The notes below the pieces were generated by a model that worked only from the letters and a program-made list of their open reading frames with translations, was not told the DNA's origin and made no database searches. DNA of 64,000 bases from Trebonia sp963843745 (GTDB taxonomy: Bacteria; Actinomycetota; Actinomycetes; Streptosporangiales; Streptosporangiaceae): contig CAWJLP010000001.1 of assembly GCA_963843745.1 (NCBI GenBank), positions 100,500 through 164,499 on the forward strand. The letters run 5' to 3'. Of the stretch, positions 9,026 to 15,431 are shown piece after piece. Position numbers and translations under genes: made by a program. How positions within the stretch are numbered: the stretch's first letter is position 1; every line of letters starts with the position of its first letter.

Positions 9026-9306
9026 CCGACGTCTCGCATCAGCCGCTCAACGGCGTCGACGTGCTCGGCGAGCTTGGTCATCTCGGCACGCATATCGCTC
9101 ATGTTGGCGACCGCCTCTTCGGCAAGCTTGCGGTAGGACGCCATCGCCACCGCGTCCGCGCGGTGCCGCTGCAGCCGGAAGTAGCTCCAGACGATCACCG
9201 CGGCCGCCGCGCAGATCGGCACGAAGATCGCAAGGACCACCCCGATCGGGGTGAGGTTTGTGCCGCTGCTGGCCAGCGTTGTCGTCGCCATAGTCATCGG
9301 TGTCAT
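9022..9306 (-). CDS. Small single-pass membrane protein with coiled coil
   Basis: A 94-residue protein of no family that I recognise. One membrane helix (GVVLAIFVPICAAAAVIVWSY, about residues 22-42) is followed by a charged helical segment with heptad-like spacing (YRKLAEEAVANMSDMRAEM, TKLAEHVDAVERLM). It overlaps both neighbours by 4 nt, which argues that it works with the regulator and the sensor protein. Conserved small membrane partners of this kind occur beside sensor-domain proteins, but I cannot name it. Confidence 0.6.
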   Translation of the reverse strand: MTPMTMATTTLASSGTNLTPIGVVLAIFVPICAAAAVIVWSYFRLQRHRADAVAMASYRKLAEEAVANMSDMRAEMTKLAEHVDAVERLMRDVG

Positions 9307-9656
9307 TGCTCGGGCTCCTCCGTATCGAGCGCCTGCGTCCCCGTGCCGTCTCCCTCGTCTTTGGCGAGCGCGCGGACGACCGTCTCGGCCGTGACGCGCA
9401 CCTCGAAGGGGACCAGCTCGAAGTACTTCATCGCTTTGCCGTCCTCGGACAGCTCAAGCTGCCCGGTCACCAGGCCGGCCTTCTCCAGCCGGTCCAGGTG
9501 CATGTACAGCAGCGGCCTGGACATACCCAGCCGGCGTGCCAGCTCGCTGACGTGCACTCGCCCGTCCGCGAGCTCCGCGATGATCCGCAGCCGGAGCGGA
9601 TGCGCGATCGCGGTCAGCATGGCAAGCAGCTGTTCACTAGTTAGCGTCTCATTCAC
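9303..9656 (-). CDS. ArsR-type winged-helix regulator
   Basis: A 117-residue regulator with an ArsR-like winged helix (IAHPLRLRIIAELADG, VSELARRLGMSRPLLYMHL, LEKAGLVTG, wing and MKYFELVPF). No metal-binding Cys cluster is seen, so it is probably not a metal sensor. It is the first gene of the three-gene sensor operon. A dyad, TGTAAG-N6-CTTACA, lies just upstream of its start, which suggests autoregulation. Confidence 0.8.
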   Translation of the reverse strand: MNETLTSEQLLAMLTAIAHPLRLRIIAELADGRVHVSELARRLGMSRPLLYMHLDRLEKAGLVTGQLELSEDGKAMKYFELVPFEVRVTAETVVRALAKDEGDGTGTQALDTEEPEQ

Positions 9657-9663
9657 TCTCTTT

Positions 9664-9689
9664 CACCTGTAAGACGAAACTTACATGTG
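9664..9689 (-). promoter_or_regulatory. Dyad operator upstream of the winged-helix gene
   Basis: TGTAAG (9668-9673) and CTTACA (9680-9685) are perfect inverted arms around a 6-nt centre. They extend outward through CAC/GTG with one mismatch on each side. The site lies about 10-30 nt upstream of the ATG at 9656, so autorepression by the ArsR-type protein is inferred. Confidence 0.5.
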
Positions 9690-9736
9690 ACGGGTATAGC
9701 TGTCAATGCCATCTTCGCTTGCTCCCCTGTAATACG

Positions 9737-9746
9737 CGATATATCG
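9737..9746. promoter_or_regulatory. Palindrome CGATATATCG upstream of DUF1707 gene 1
   Basis: A perfect 10-bp AT-centred palindrome about 40 nt upstream of the ATG at 9786, in otherwise GC-rich DNA. The AT-rich centre fits a promoter -10 region or an operator. No regulator can be assigned. Confidence 0.35.
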
Positions 9747-9785
9747 TGGCAAGCGGACTATCGGTTCAGGTGCGGAGGGCGCGCG

Positions 9786-10325
9786 ATGGCTGCTGGGAAC
9801 GAGATGCGGGTCGGGGATGCAGAGCGTGAAGCTGCCGCGGCCGAGCTGCGCGAGCACTACGCGAGCGGGCGGCTCACCCTTGACGAGCTGAACGAGCGGA
9901 TCGACCAGGCCTTCGCCGCCAAGACCCGCGGTGACCTGAACGTCCTGATGACCGATCTGCCGTCCAGGCGGCCGGCCGGCGAGGCTGCCGGGGCGCCCGG
10001 GGCGATCGGGGCCGGCCCCTCCGGGGCCGGCGGGCCATTCGGGACCGGCGGGCCGTTCGGACCGAGCGGGCCGTTCGGGCCCGGCGGGGGCGGCTGGAGC
10101 TCGGGTCCGCGGGCAGCGGGGCCGGTGCGGACGGCGGGGTCCGTCTTCGTCACGATGCTGGTGGTCGCCGCGCTGTTCACGTTCGGCATCATTGGCGCGT
10201 TCGGATTCGGGCCTAGCCGCCCGATCGGGATTGTGCTGATCCTGGCCGCGTTCGGGCTGCTGCGGCGGCTGTTCTTCCGGCGCCGGGCCGGCGGTTGCGG
10301 ACCGCGGGGGCGCCGTCGCTGGTAA
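9786..10325 (+). CDS. DUF1707 membrane protein
   Basis: 179 residues. The N-terminal DUF1707 (SHOCT-like) helix pair is clear: RVGDAEREAAAAELREHY, ASGRLTLDELNERI, QAFAAKTRGDLNVLM, TDLP. A Gly/Pro/Phe-rich low-complexity linker with repeated GGPFG units follows, then one or two membrane helices (FVTMLVVAALFTFGIIGAFGF) and a basic tail. Function is unknown; DUF1707 proteins are common in actinomycetes, often near envelope or regulatory genes. ATG 9786 has GGAGG 6 nt upstream. A longer in-frame ATG at 9687 would run through the promoter region and is rejected. Confidence 0.8.
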   Translation: MAAGNEMRVGDAEREAAAAELREHYASGRLTLDELNERIDQAFAAKTRGDLNVLMTDLPSRRPAGEAAGAPGAIGAGPSGAGGPFGTGGPFGPSGPFGPGGGGWSSGPRAAGPVRTAGSVFVTMLVVAALFTFGIIGAFGFGPSRPIGIVLILAAFGLLRRLFFRRRAGGCGPRGRRRW

Positions 10326-10355
10326 GCGCACGCCGCTCCGGGTTCCCTCCGCCGC

Positions 10356-10367
10356 AAGTCGCGACTT
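10356..10367. promoter_or_regulatory. Palindrome AAGTCGCGACTT upstream of DUF1707 gene 2
   Basis: A perfect 12-bp palindrome 44 nt upstream of the ATG at 10411. It differs in sequence from the palindrome before the first DUF1707 gene, so the two paralogues are probably controlled separately. Confidence 0.35.
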
Positions 10368-10410
10368 ATGGTGGAAGAGTACGGAACTTTCCGATCAAGC
10401 ACGGAGCGCG

Positions 10411-10875
10411 ATGGCGATGCGTTACTACGCTCCCTTCCCCGGGCCCGGCGGTGAGCTGCCTGGCGGCCGAGGCCGTGAGTCATTCCGGCCTGTCGCGCCG
10501 CACATGCTGCGCATCGGGGACGCGGAGCGGGACGCCGCGGCGGCGGACCTCGGCGAGCATTACGTGGCCGGACGGCTGACCCTCGACGAGCTGAACCACC
10601 GTCTCGGCGCGGTGTTCTCCGCCCGGACGTACGGCCAGCTCACCCGGATCATGGCCGACCTGCCGAGGCTGCGGCGGCCGGACTGGGTGCCGGTGTCCTG
10701 GCCGCCGGACGGGTTCCCGCCGCACGAACGGCGGCCCGCAACGCCGTCGGACCGGGCAGGCCGGTTCGCCGCGCTGTCGCTGCTGATCCTGGCCATGGTG
10801 ATCTGGCTGCTGACCGCCATGCTGTTCGCCAGGCACGGGTTCTACTACCAGATGGGCCCGCCAGGGGGGCACTAG
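10411..10875 (+). CDS. DUF1707 membrane protein, second copy
   Basis: 154 residues with the same domain order as the preceding gene: DUF1707 (LRIGDAERDAAAADLGEHY, VAGRLTLDELNHRLGAVF, LTRIMADLP), a linker, then one membrane helix (ALSLLILAMVIWLLTAMLF). The linker is shorter and lacks the GGPFG repeats. The pair looks like a tandem duplication that has diverged. The gene stops 18 nt short of the convergent sliding-clamp gene. Confidence 0.8.
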   Translation: MAMRYYAPFPGPGGELPGGRGRESFRPVAPHMLRIGDAERDAAAADLGEHYVAGRLTLDELNHRLGAVFSARTYGQLTRIMADLPRLRRPDWVPVSWPPDGFPPHERRPATPSDRAGRFAALSLLILAMVIWLLTAMLFARHGFYYQMGPPGGH

Positions 10876-10892
10876 CCGCCCGCTGCTACTGC

Positions 10893-12038
10893 CTACTGCT
10901 GCACGCGCTGGGGCACGACCAGGTACCTGAAGTCGTTTCCCGGGCCGCCCGGCGGCGACTGGGTGATCACCGCGGGCTTGCTGGCGCTGGTGAAGCGCAG
11001 CCTGACCCGCCCGTCCTCGGCGCCCGCCGTCGCCGCGACCACCCCGTCGAGCAGGTAGCCGGGGCTGAACGCGATCACCGGTTCCGCGCCGCTGAACTCG
11101 GCGGGCACCGTCTCCCTGGCCCGCGCGTGACCCTGGGTGGCCGCGCCCACGGTGACCCGGCCAGGGCCGAACGACAGCTGGACCGGCGTGCCGCGCTCGG
11201 CGACGAGCGACACCCGGCGCACCGCCTCGATGAACGCCTCGGCGGGCAGGTCCGCGGTGGAGCCGAACTCGTCGGGGAACCTGGACCGGTACTTGATGAA
11301 CTCGCCGGCCAGCAGCCGGGTGGTGAGCCGCCTGTCGCCGGCCTCGAAGCCGATCATCGCGTCCGCGCCGTCCGGCGTGTCGCTGGCCCGCAGCATGATC
11401 CGCACCGGCTCGCCCGAGGTCATCATGCGGGCCGCGTCGGCCAGCGTCCTGGCCGGCACCAGGACCGTGGCGTCGCCCGTTCCCGGTGACGGCGACCAGG
11501 CGAGCTCCCGCACGGCCAGCCGGTACCGGTCCGTCGCGGCGAGCGTCATCGTCTGCCCGGTGAGCTCGAGGTTGACCGCGGTCAGCATCGGCAGCGTGTC
11601 GTCGCGGCTGGCCGCCGGGGTGACCTGGCCGATCGCGGCGGCCAGCGGGCCGCCGTCCACAGTGCCGGCTAGATGGGGGAGGTCAGGAAGGTCGGGGTAG
11701 TCCGCTGAGGGGAGGGTGGCCAGCGTGAACGCCGCTTCCCCGCACATCATGCTCACGCCGTCGGGATCGTCGGTGAACTCGACGGGGCGGCCGGGCAGGC
11801 TCCTGGTGATCTCCACCAGGAGCCTGCCCGGCACCAGGACCGTTCCTGGCTCGGCCACCTCGGCGGCCACGCGCATCCGGGCCGACACCTCATAGTCGAA
11901 GCATGACAGGGTCAGCCCGTCGTCGGCGGCGCGCAGCAGCAGCCCGCCGAGCACGGCGACCACCGGGCGGGTGGGCAGCGCCCGCGCCACCCAGGTCACG
12001 GCCTCCGCGAGCGCGTCCCGCTCCACGGTGAACTTCAT
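10893..12038 (-). CDS. dnaN: DNA polymerase III beta subunit (sliding clamp) paralogue
   Basis: 381 residues, normal for a beta clamp. The start MKFTVERDALAEAVTW is the typical clamp N-terminus, and GLLLRA, TLPMLTAVNLEL, TDRYRLAVRE, LVPARTLADAAR and FSPGYLLDGV mark the three domains. The clamp is a dimeric ring that tethers polymerases to DNA. No dnaA, recF or gyrB is nearby; instead the gene follows a DLH/DUF6295/DLH operon by 44 nt, so it is probably a second, accessory clamp. CCCCAT-N6-ATGGGG at 12041-12058 could fold over its ribosome site. The frame runs 90 codons further upstream, antisense-like, and that extension is rejected. Confidence 0.85.
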   Translation of the reverse strand: MKFTVERDALAEAVTWVARALPTRPVVAVLGGLLLRAADDGLTLSCFDYEVSARMRVAAEVAEPGTVLVPGRLLVEITRSLPGRPVEFTDDPDGVSMMCGEAAFTLATLPSADYPDLPDLPHLAGTVDGGPLAAAIGQVTPAASRDDTLPMLTAVNLELTGQTMTLAATDRYRLAVRELAWSPSPGTGDATVLVPARTLADAARMMTSGEPVRIMLRASDTPDGADAMIGFEAGDRRLTTRLLAGEFIKYRSRFPDEFGSTADLPAEAFIEAVRRVSLVAERGTPVQLSFGPGRVTVGAATQGHARARETVPAEFSGAEPVIAFSPGYLLDGVVAATAGAEDGRVRLRFTSASKPAVITQSPPGGPGNDFRYLVVPQRVQQ

Positions 12039-12082
12039 GTCCCCATCCTGGCATGGGGCACTGACATTCGAGCCGGGCCGCG

Positions 12083-12823
12083 TCAGGCCAGGTACTTGCC
12101 GAAGAAGTCGAAGATCTTCTGCCAGCCGTCCATCGCCGCCTCGGGCCGGTAGGCGGGCCGGTTCACCGAGAAGAACGCGTGCCCGGCGCCCTCGTAGCTG
12201 TGGAACTCGTACGTCTTGCCCGCTTCCTGCAGCGCCTTCTCCAGCTCGGCGACCTCCTCGGGCGACGGGTGCTGATCGTCCGCGCCGAACAGCCCGAGCA
12301 GCGGGCACGACAGCTGGGGCGTCTTGTCCACGATCGGGCCGACCTTGAGCGGCATGCCCTCCGGCGGGGTGCCCACGACGAACGCGCCGTAGCAGTCCAC
12401 CGCGGCGTCCAGCGGCAGGCTGACCGCCGCGAGGAACGACTGGCGGCCGCCCGAGCAGTAGCCGATCGTGCCGGCCTTGCCGTTGGAGCTGGTCAGCCCC
12501 TTCAGGTAGGCGACGGCGCCGGCCACGTCCCCGACCAGCCGGTCGTCAGGCACCCCGCCGGCGGCGCGCGCCGTGGCCGCGGCGTCGTCAGGGCTGGCGC
12601 CCGGCGCCTCACGGAAGTACAGGTTCGGCACGACCGCGTTGTAGCCGCGGGTGGCGAAGGTCCTGGCGATCTCCTTGGTCGGCGCGTCGTAGCCGGGCAT
12701 GTGGTGGATGACCACCACGCCGCCCGCCGGGCCGGGCCGCATCGGGCGGGCCGCGTAGGCCTCGATGGCGTCGCCGCCGTGCCCGGTGATCGTGACGCTC
12801 TCGGCGAGTATGGCGTCGTACAT
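12083..12823 (-). CDS. Dienelactone hydrolase family protein (copy 1)
   Basis: 246-residue alpha/beta hydrolase of the DLH family. The Cys nucleophile elbow is IGYCSGG, the acid is in FGADDQHPS and the His is in GAGHAFF. DLH enzymes open lactone rings such as dienelactone, but many actinobacterial members have unknown substrates. ATG 12823 is preceded by GGAAGG; ATG 12853 lacks a site. It is strongly similar along its whole length to the gene at 13125, so the two are tandem duplicates split by an 86-residue gene. The operon continues into the clamp gene. Confidence 0.85.
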   Translation of the reverse strand: MYDAILAESVTITGHGGDAIEAYAARPMRPGPAGGVVVIHHMPGYDAPTKEIARTFATRGYNAVVPNLYFREAPGASPDDAAATARAAGGVPDDRLVGDVAGAVAYLKGLTSSNGKAGTIGYCSGGRQSFLAAVSLPLDAAVDCYGAFVVGTPPEGMPLKVGPIVDKTPQLSCPLLGLFGADDQHPSPEEVAELEKALQEAGKTYEFHSYEGAGHAFFSVNRPAYRPEAAMDGWQKIFDFFGKYLA

Positions 12824-12845
12824 GGTGATCCTTCCTGTTTGGCTA

Positions 12846-13106
12846 TTACTCAAGACCAGGGGGGGCGGAGTCGAGGACCGCCTCGATCGCCTTCATCAGG
12901 GCGCGCGCCGATTCGGCGCTGAGCTCCACCGCGACCCGCGCCGACGGCCCCTGGGCCGGGGCGAGGAAGTCGATGTTCAGCGTGTGGCCGTAGGGCGCGT
13001 GCACCGGGTGGTCGAAGTACACGCTGCCGTCGGTCACCCGGAACCAGCCGGACCCGCCCTTGGCGCTGCCGCTGATCGCGATCTTCTCGGTCAGGTAGGT
13101 ACACAC
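12846..13106 (-). CDS. DUF6295-like small conserved protein
   Basis: 86 residues beginning MCTYLTEKIAISGSAKG, with GWFRVTDGSVYFDHPVHAP, TLNIDFLAPAQGPSARVAVEL and a helical end. I recall this as DUF6295, whose function is unknown. It starts at GTG 13106 after GGAAGGAG. It lies between two duplicated DLH genes with 18-22 nt gaps, so it is co-transcribed with them. Pairing with DLH genes is the only functional hint. Confidence 0.65.
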   Translation of the reverse strand: MCTYLTEKIAISGSAKGGSGWFRVTDGSVYFDHPVHAPYGHTLNIDFLAPAQGPSARVAVELSAESARALMKAIEAVLDSAPPGLE

Positions 13107-13124
13107 TTCTCGCAGCTCCTTCCG

Positions 13125-13877
13125 TCAGGCCGCCAGGTAACGGCCGAACCAGTCCAGGATCTTTCCCCAGGCGTCCACCGCGCTCTGCGGGTGGTAGCGC
13201 GCGCTGTCTACCTGCATGAACCCGTGGTTGGCCCCGTCGTAACTGTGAAACTCGTACGTCTTCCCCGCCTCCCGCAGCGCCTGCTCGAGCTCCGCGACGT
13301 GCTCAGGCGACGGGAACTTGTCTTCTTTGCCGAACAGCCCGAGCAGCGGGCACGACAGGCTGGGCGTCCTGGTCACGATCGGCTGCCACCCGGCCAGCGG
13401 GTGCCCGGCGGGCGGCTCGCCCACCACGAACCCGCCGTAACAGTCCACCGCCGCGTCGAGCGGCAGGCTGACCGCGGCGAGGAACGACTGCCGCCCGCCC
13501 GAGCAGTGCCCGATCACGCCGATCTTGCCGTTGGCGTTCGACAGCCCCTTCAGGTAGGCGACCGCGCCCTCGACCTCCGCGACGACCCGCTCGTCGGGGA
13601 TCGGGATCGCGCCCTGCGACCTGGCGGCCGCCACGGCGTCGTCCGGGTCGGCGCCCGGCGCCTCCCGCGAGTACAGGTTGGGCATCACGGCGTTGAAGCC
13701 GCCCACGGCGAGGGACCTGGCGAACTCCTTGGTCTGCCGGTCGTAGCCGGGCAGATGGTGGATGACCACCACGCCGCCCACCGGACCCGGCGTGAGCGGC
13801 CTGGCCGAGTACGCCTCGATGGCGTCTCCCTCGTGGCCGGTGATGGTGACGGTCTCCGACAGCACCGCGTCGTACAT
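13125..13877 (-). CDS. Dienelactone hydrolase family protein (copy 2)
   Basis: 250 residues, same family and same architecture as copy 1 (MYDAVLSETVTITGHEGDAI at the start; nucleophile elbow IGHCSGG; acid in FGKEDKFPS; His in GANHGFM). It is the promoter-proximal gene of the four-gene operon. ATG 13877 follows GGAAGGGG; a longer start at 13904 has no site. It differs from copy 1 in residues around the acid loop, so the substrates may have diverged. Confidence 0.85.
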   Translation of the reverse strand: MYDAVLSETVTITGHEGDAIEAYSARPLTPGPVGGVVVIHHLPGYDRQTKEFARSLAVGGFNAVMPNLYSREAPGADPDDAVAAARSQGAIPIPDERVVAEVEGAVAYLKGLSNANGKIGVIGHCSGGRQSFLAAVSLPLDAAVDCYGGFVVGEPPAGHPLAGWQPIVTRTPSLSCPLLGLFGKEDKFPSPEHVAELEQALREAGKTYEFHSYDGANHGFMQVDSARYHPQSAVDAWGKILDWFGRYLAA

Positions 13878-14054
13878 CGGGCAACCCCTTCCGCTAGCAA
13901 GCAATTCTTACCGTTGCGGTCCAGCCGAATCATTCCACCTGGCTCGTTAGCGAGGCGAACGAACGCGGCAGGCCGGCTATAGCTAGCTCCACCCTGGACG
14001 GGGGGTCGCGCCTCCGCGCAACTGGGTGCTCAGCACCACTGCGATCCAGCGTGA

Positions 14055-14063
14055 TACTCAGTA
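14055..14063 (+). promoter_or_regulatory. Candidate PadR operator TACTCAGTA
   Basis: TACT-C-AGTA is a perfect inverted repeat 35 nt before the PadR start. A related GAGTAGTA follows at about 14083. PadR proteins often repress their own operon through short AT-containing dyads in this position. The assignment is inferred from location only. Confidence 0.35.
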
Positions 14064-14097
14064 GCCTACCCAGCATGATCCCGAGTAGTACCAGGTC

Positions 14098-14709
14098 ATG
14101 AGCATCCGCCACGCGCTGCTCGCGCTGCTGAGCGAAGGTCCCAAGTACGGCCTGCAGCTTCGCGAGGAGTTCGAGACGCGCACCGGCGATGTCTGGCCGC
14201 TGAACGGGGGTCAGGTGTACACCACGGTGCAGCGGCTGGAGCGTGACGGGCTCGTCGAGTCCGACGGCACCGGCGGGGAAGGCCCGCGGAAGGGCTTCAG
14301 GATCACCGCCGAAGGCGAGCGGGAGCTGGCCGTATGGCTGCGCACGCCACCGGACCTGAGCTCGCCGCCACGCGACGAACTCGTGATGAAGATCCTGGTG
14401 GCGCTGTACGTGCCGAGCGCCGACGTGCACTCGGTGATCCAGGCGCACCGGCGCTACCTGGTCGAGCTGATGCAGCAGTGGACCCGGATCAAGGAATACG
14501 ACGCCGGGGGCGACCTGAACATGTCGCTGGCGATCGACGCCGAGCTGTTCCGGCTCGACGGGGTCGCCAGGTGGCTGGACGCCGCAGAAGCCCGCGTCAA
14601 TCGCGCGGCAACCGAGGGTGCGACGACCTGGGCGGACCAGGCGAGCCCCGGAAACCAGACACGAGCGCCGCTGCCACGGCAATGGCGGGAAATGAGAGCA
14701 CGGCGATGA
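14098..14709 (+). CDS. PadR-family regulator
   Basis: 203 residues. It has an N-terminal winged helix of the PadR type (SIRHALLALLSEGPKYGLQL, PLNGGQVYTTVQRLERDGLV, GPRKGFRITAEGE) and a C-terminal helical Vir_act_alpha_C-like dimerisation domain (DELVMKILVALYV, RRYLVELMQQW). It overlaps the ABC ATPase by 4 nt (ATGA) and heads a three-gene regulator-ATPase-permease operon, the usual arrangement for PadR control of an antimicrobial- or stress-responsive ABC exporter. Confidence 0.88.
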   Translation: MSIRHALLALLSEGPKYGLQLREEFETRTGDVWPLNGGQVYTTVQRLERDGLVESDGTGGEGPRKGFRITAEGERELAVWLRTPPDLSSPPRDELVMKILVALYVPSADVHSVIQAHRRYLVELMQQWTRIKEYDAGGDLNMSLAIDAELFRLDGVARWLDAAEARVNRAATEGATTWADQASPGNQTRAPLPRQWREMRARR

Positions 14710-15431
14710 GCATGCTGGAGCTGCGCCGGGTGTCCAGGTCCTACGGGCAAGGGGACGCCGAGGTGCACGCCTTGCGCGAGGTAAGCCTGACGGCAGACGA
14801 AGGCGAGATGGTCGCGGTGATGGGACCCAGCGGCTCGGGGAAGAGCACGCTGCTGACCATCGCAGGAACGCTGGAGGAGCCGACGTCCGGCGAGGTGCTG
14901 ATCGCCGGGCAGCCGGTCGGCAAGGCGTCGCGCAGCACCAAGGCGCGGCTGCGGCGGCGCGTCATCGGCTACGTATTCCAGGACTTCAACCTGCTGCCAG
15001 GGCTGACCGCGGCGGAAAACGTGTCGCTGCCCCTGGAGCTTGACGGCGTGTCCGCCCGCCGGGCGCGCGTCCCCGGCCTGCGCGGGCTCGAACGACTTGG
15101 CCTCCGCGAGCGGGCGGCGCACTACCCCGACCAGCTGTCTGGCGGCGAACGGCAGCGGGTGGCGATCGCGCGCGCGATGGTGGGCGAGCGGAGGCTGCTG
15201 CTCGCCGACGAGCCCTCGGGCGCACTGGACTCAGCGAACGCGCAGGCGGTCATGCGGCTGCTGCTCGACGCGTGCAAGGTGGGCGGGATGACCGCGGTGG
15301 TCGTGACCCATGACGCCCAGCTCGCGTCCTGGGCGGACCGCGTGGTGTTCCTGAGGGACGGCCAGGTGACGGACCAGACCACCGTGGCGCCAGGTCCCGA
15401 GTCCTTCCTCACTCCGGAGCGACACCAGTGA
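14706..15431 (+). CDS. ABC transporter ATP-binding protein (LolD/MacB type)
   Basis: 241 residues with Walker A GPSGSGKST, Q-loop VFQDFNLLP, signature LSGGERQRV, Walker B LLLADEPSGALD and the H-loop VVVTHD. The SGALDSANA region is typical of ATPases that power FtsX/MacB-type permeases. ATG 14706 overlaps the PadR stop, and its own stop overlaps the permease start (GTGA), so all three are translationally coupled. Confidence 0.93.
   Translation: MSMLELRRVSRSYGQGDAEVHALREVSLTADEGEMVAVMGPSGSGKSTLLTIAGTLEEPTSGEVLIAGQPVGKASRSTKARLRRRVIGYVFQDFNLLPGLTAAENVSLPLELDGVSARRARVPGLRGLERLGLRERAAHYPDQLSGGERQRVAIARAMVGERRLLLADEPSGALDSANAQAVMRLLLDACKVGGMTAVVVTHDAQLASWADRVVFLRDGQVTDQTTVAPGPESFLTPERHQ

Noticed and set aside
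9687..9785. 33-codon N-terminal extension of the first DUF1707 protein
   Set aside because: It covers the winged-helix promoter region, lacks a ribosome site, and the DUF1707 domain begins at the shorter start.
12039..12308. 90-codon extension of the sliding clamp
   Set aside because: The clamp fold starts at MKFTVERDAL; the extension is antisense-like, basic and overlaps the DLH gene.
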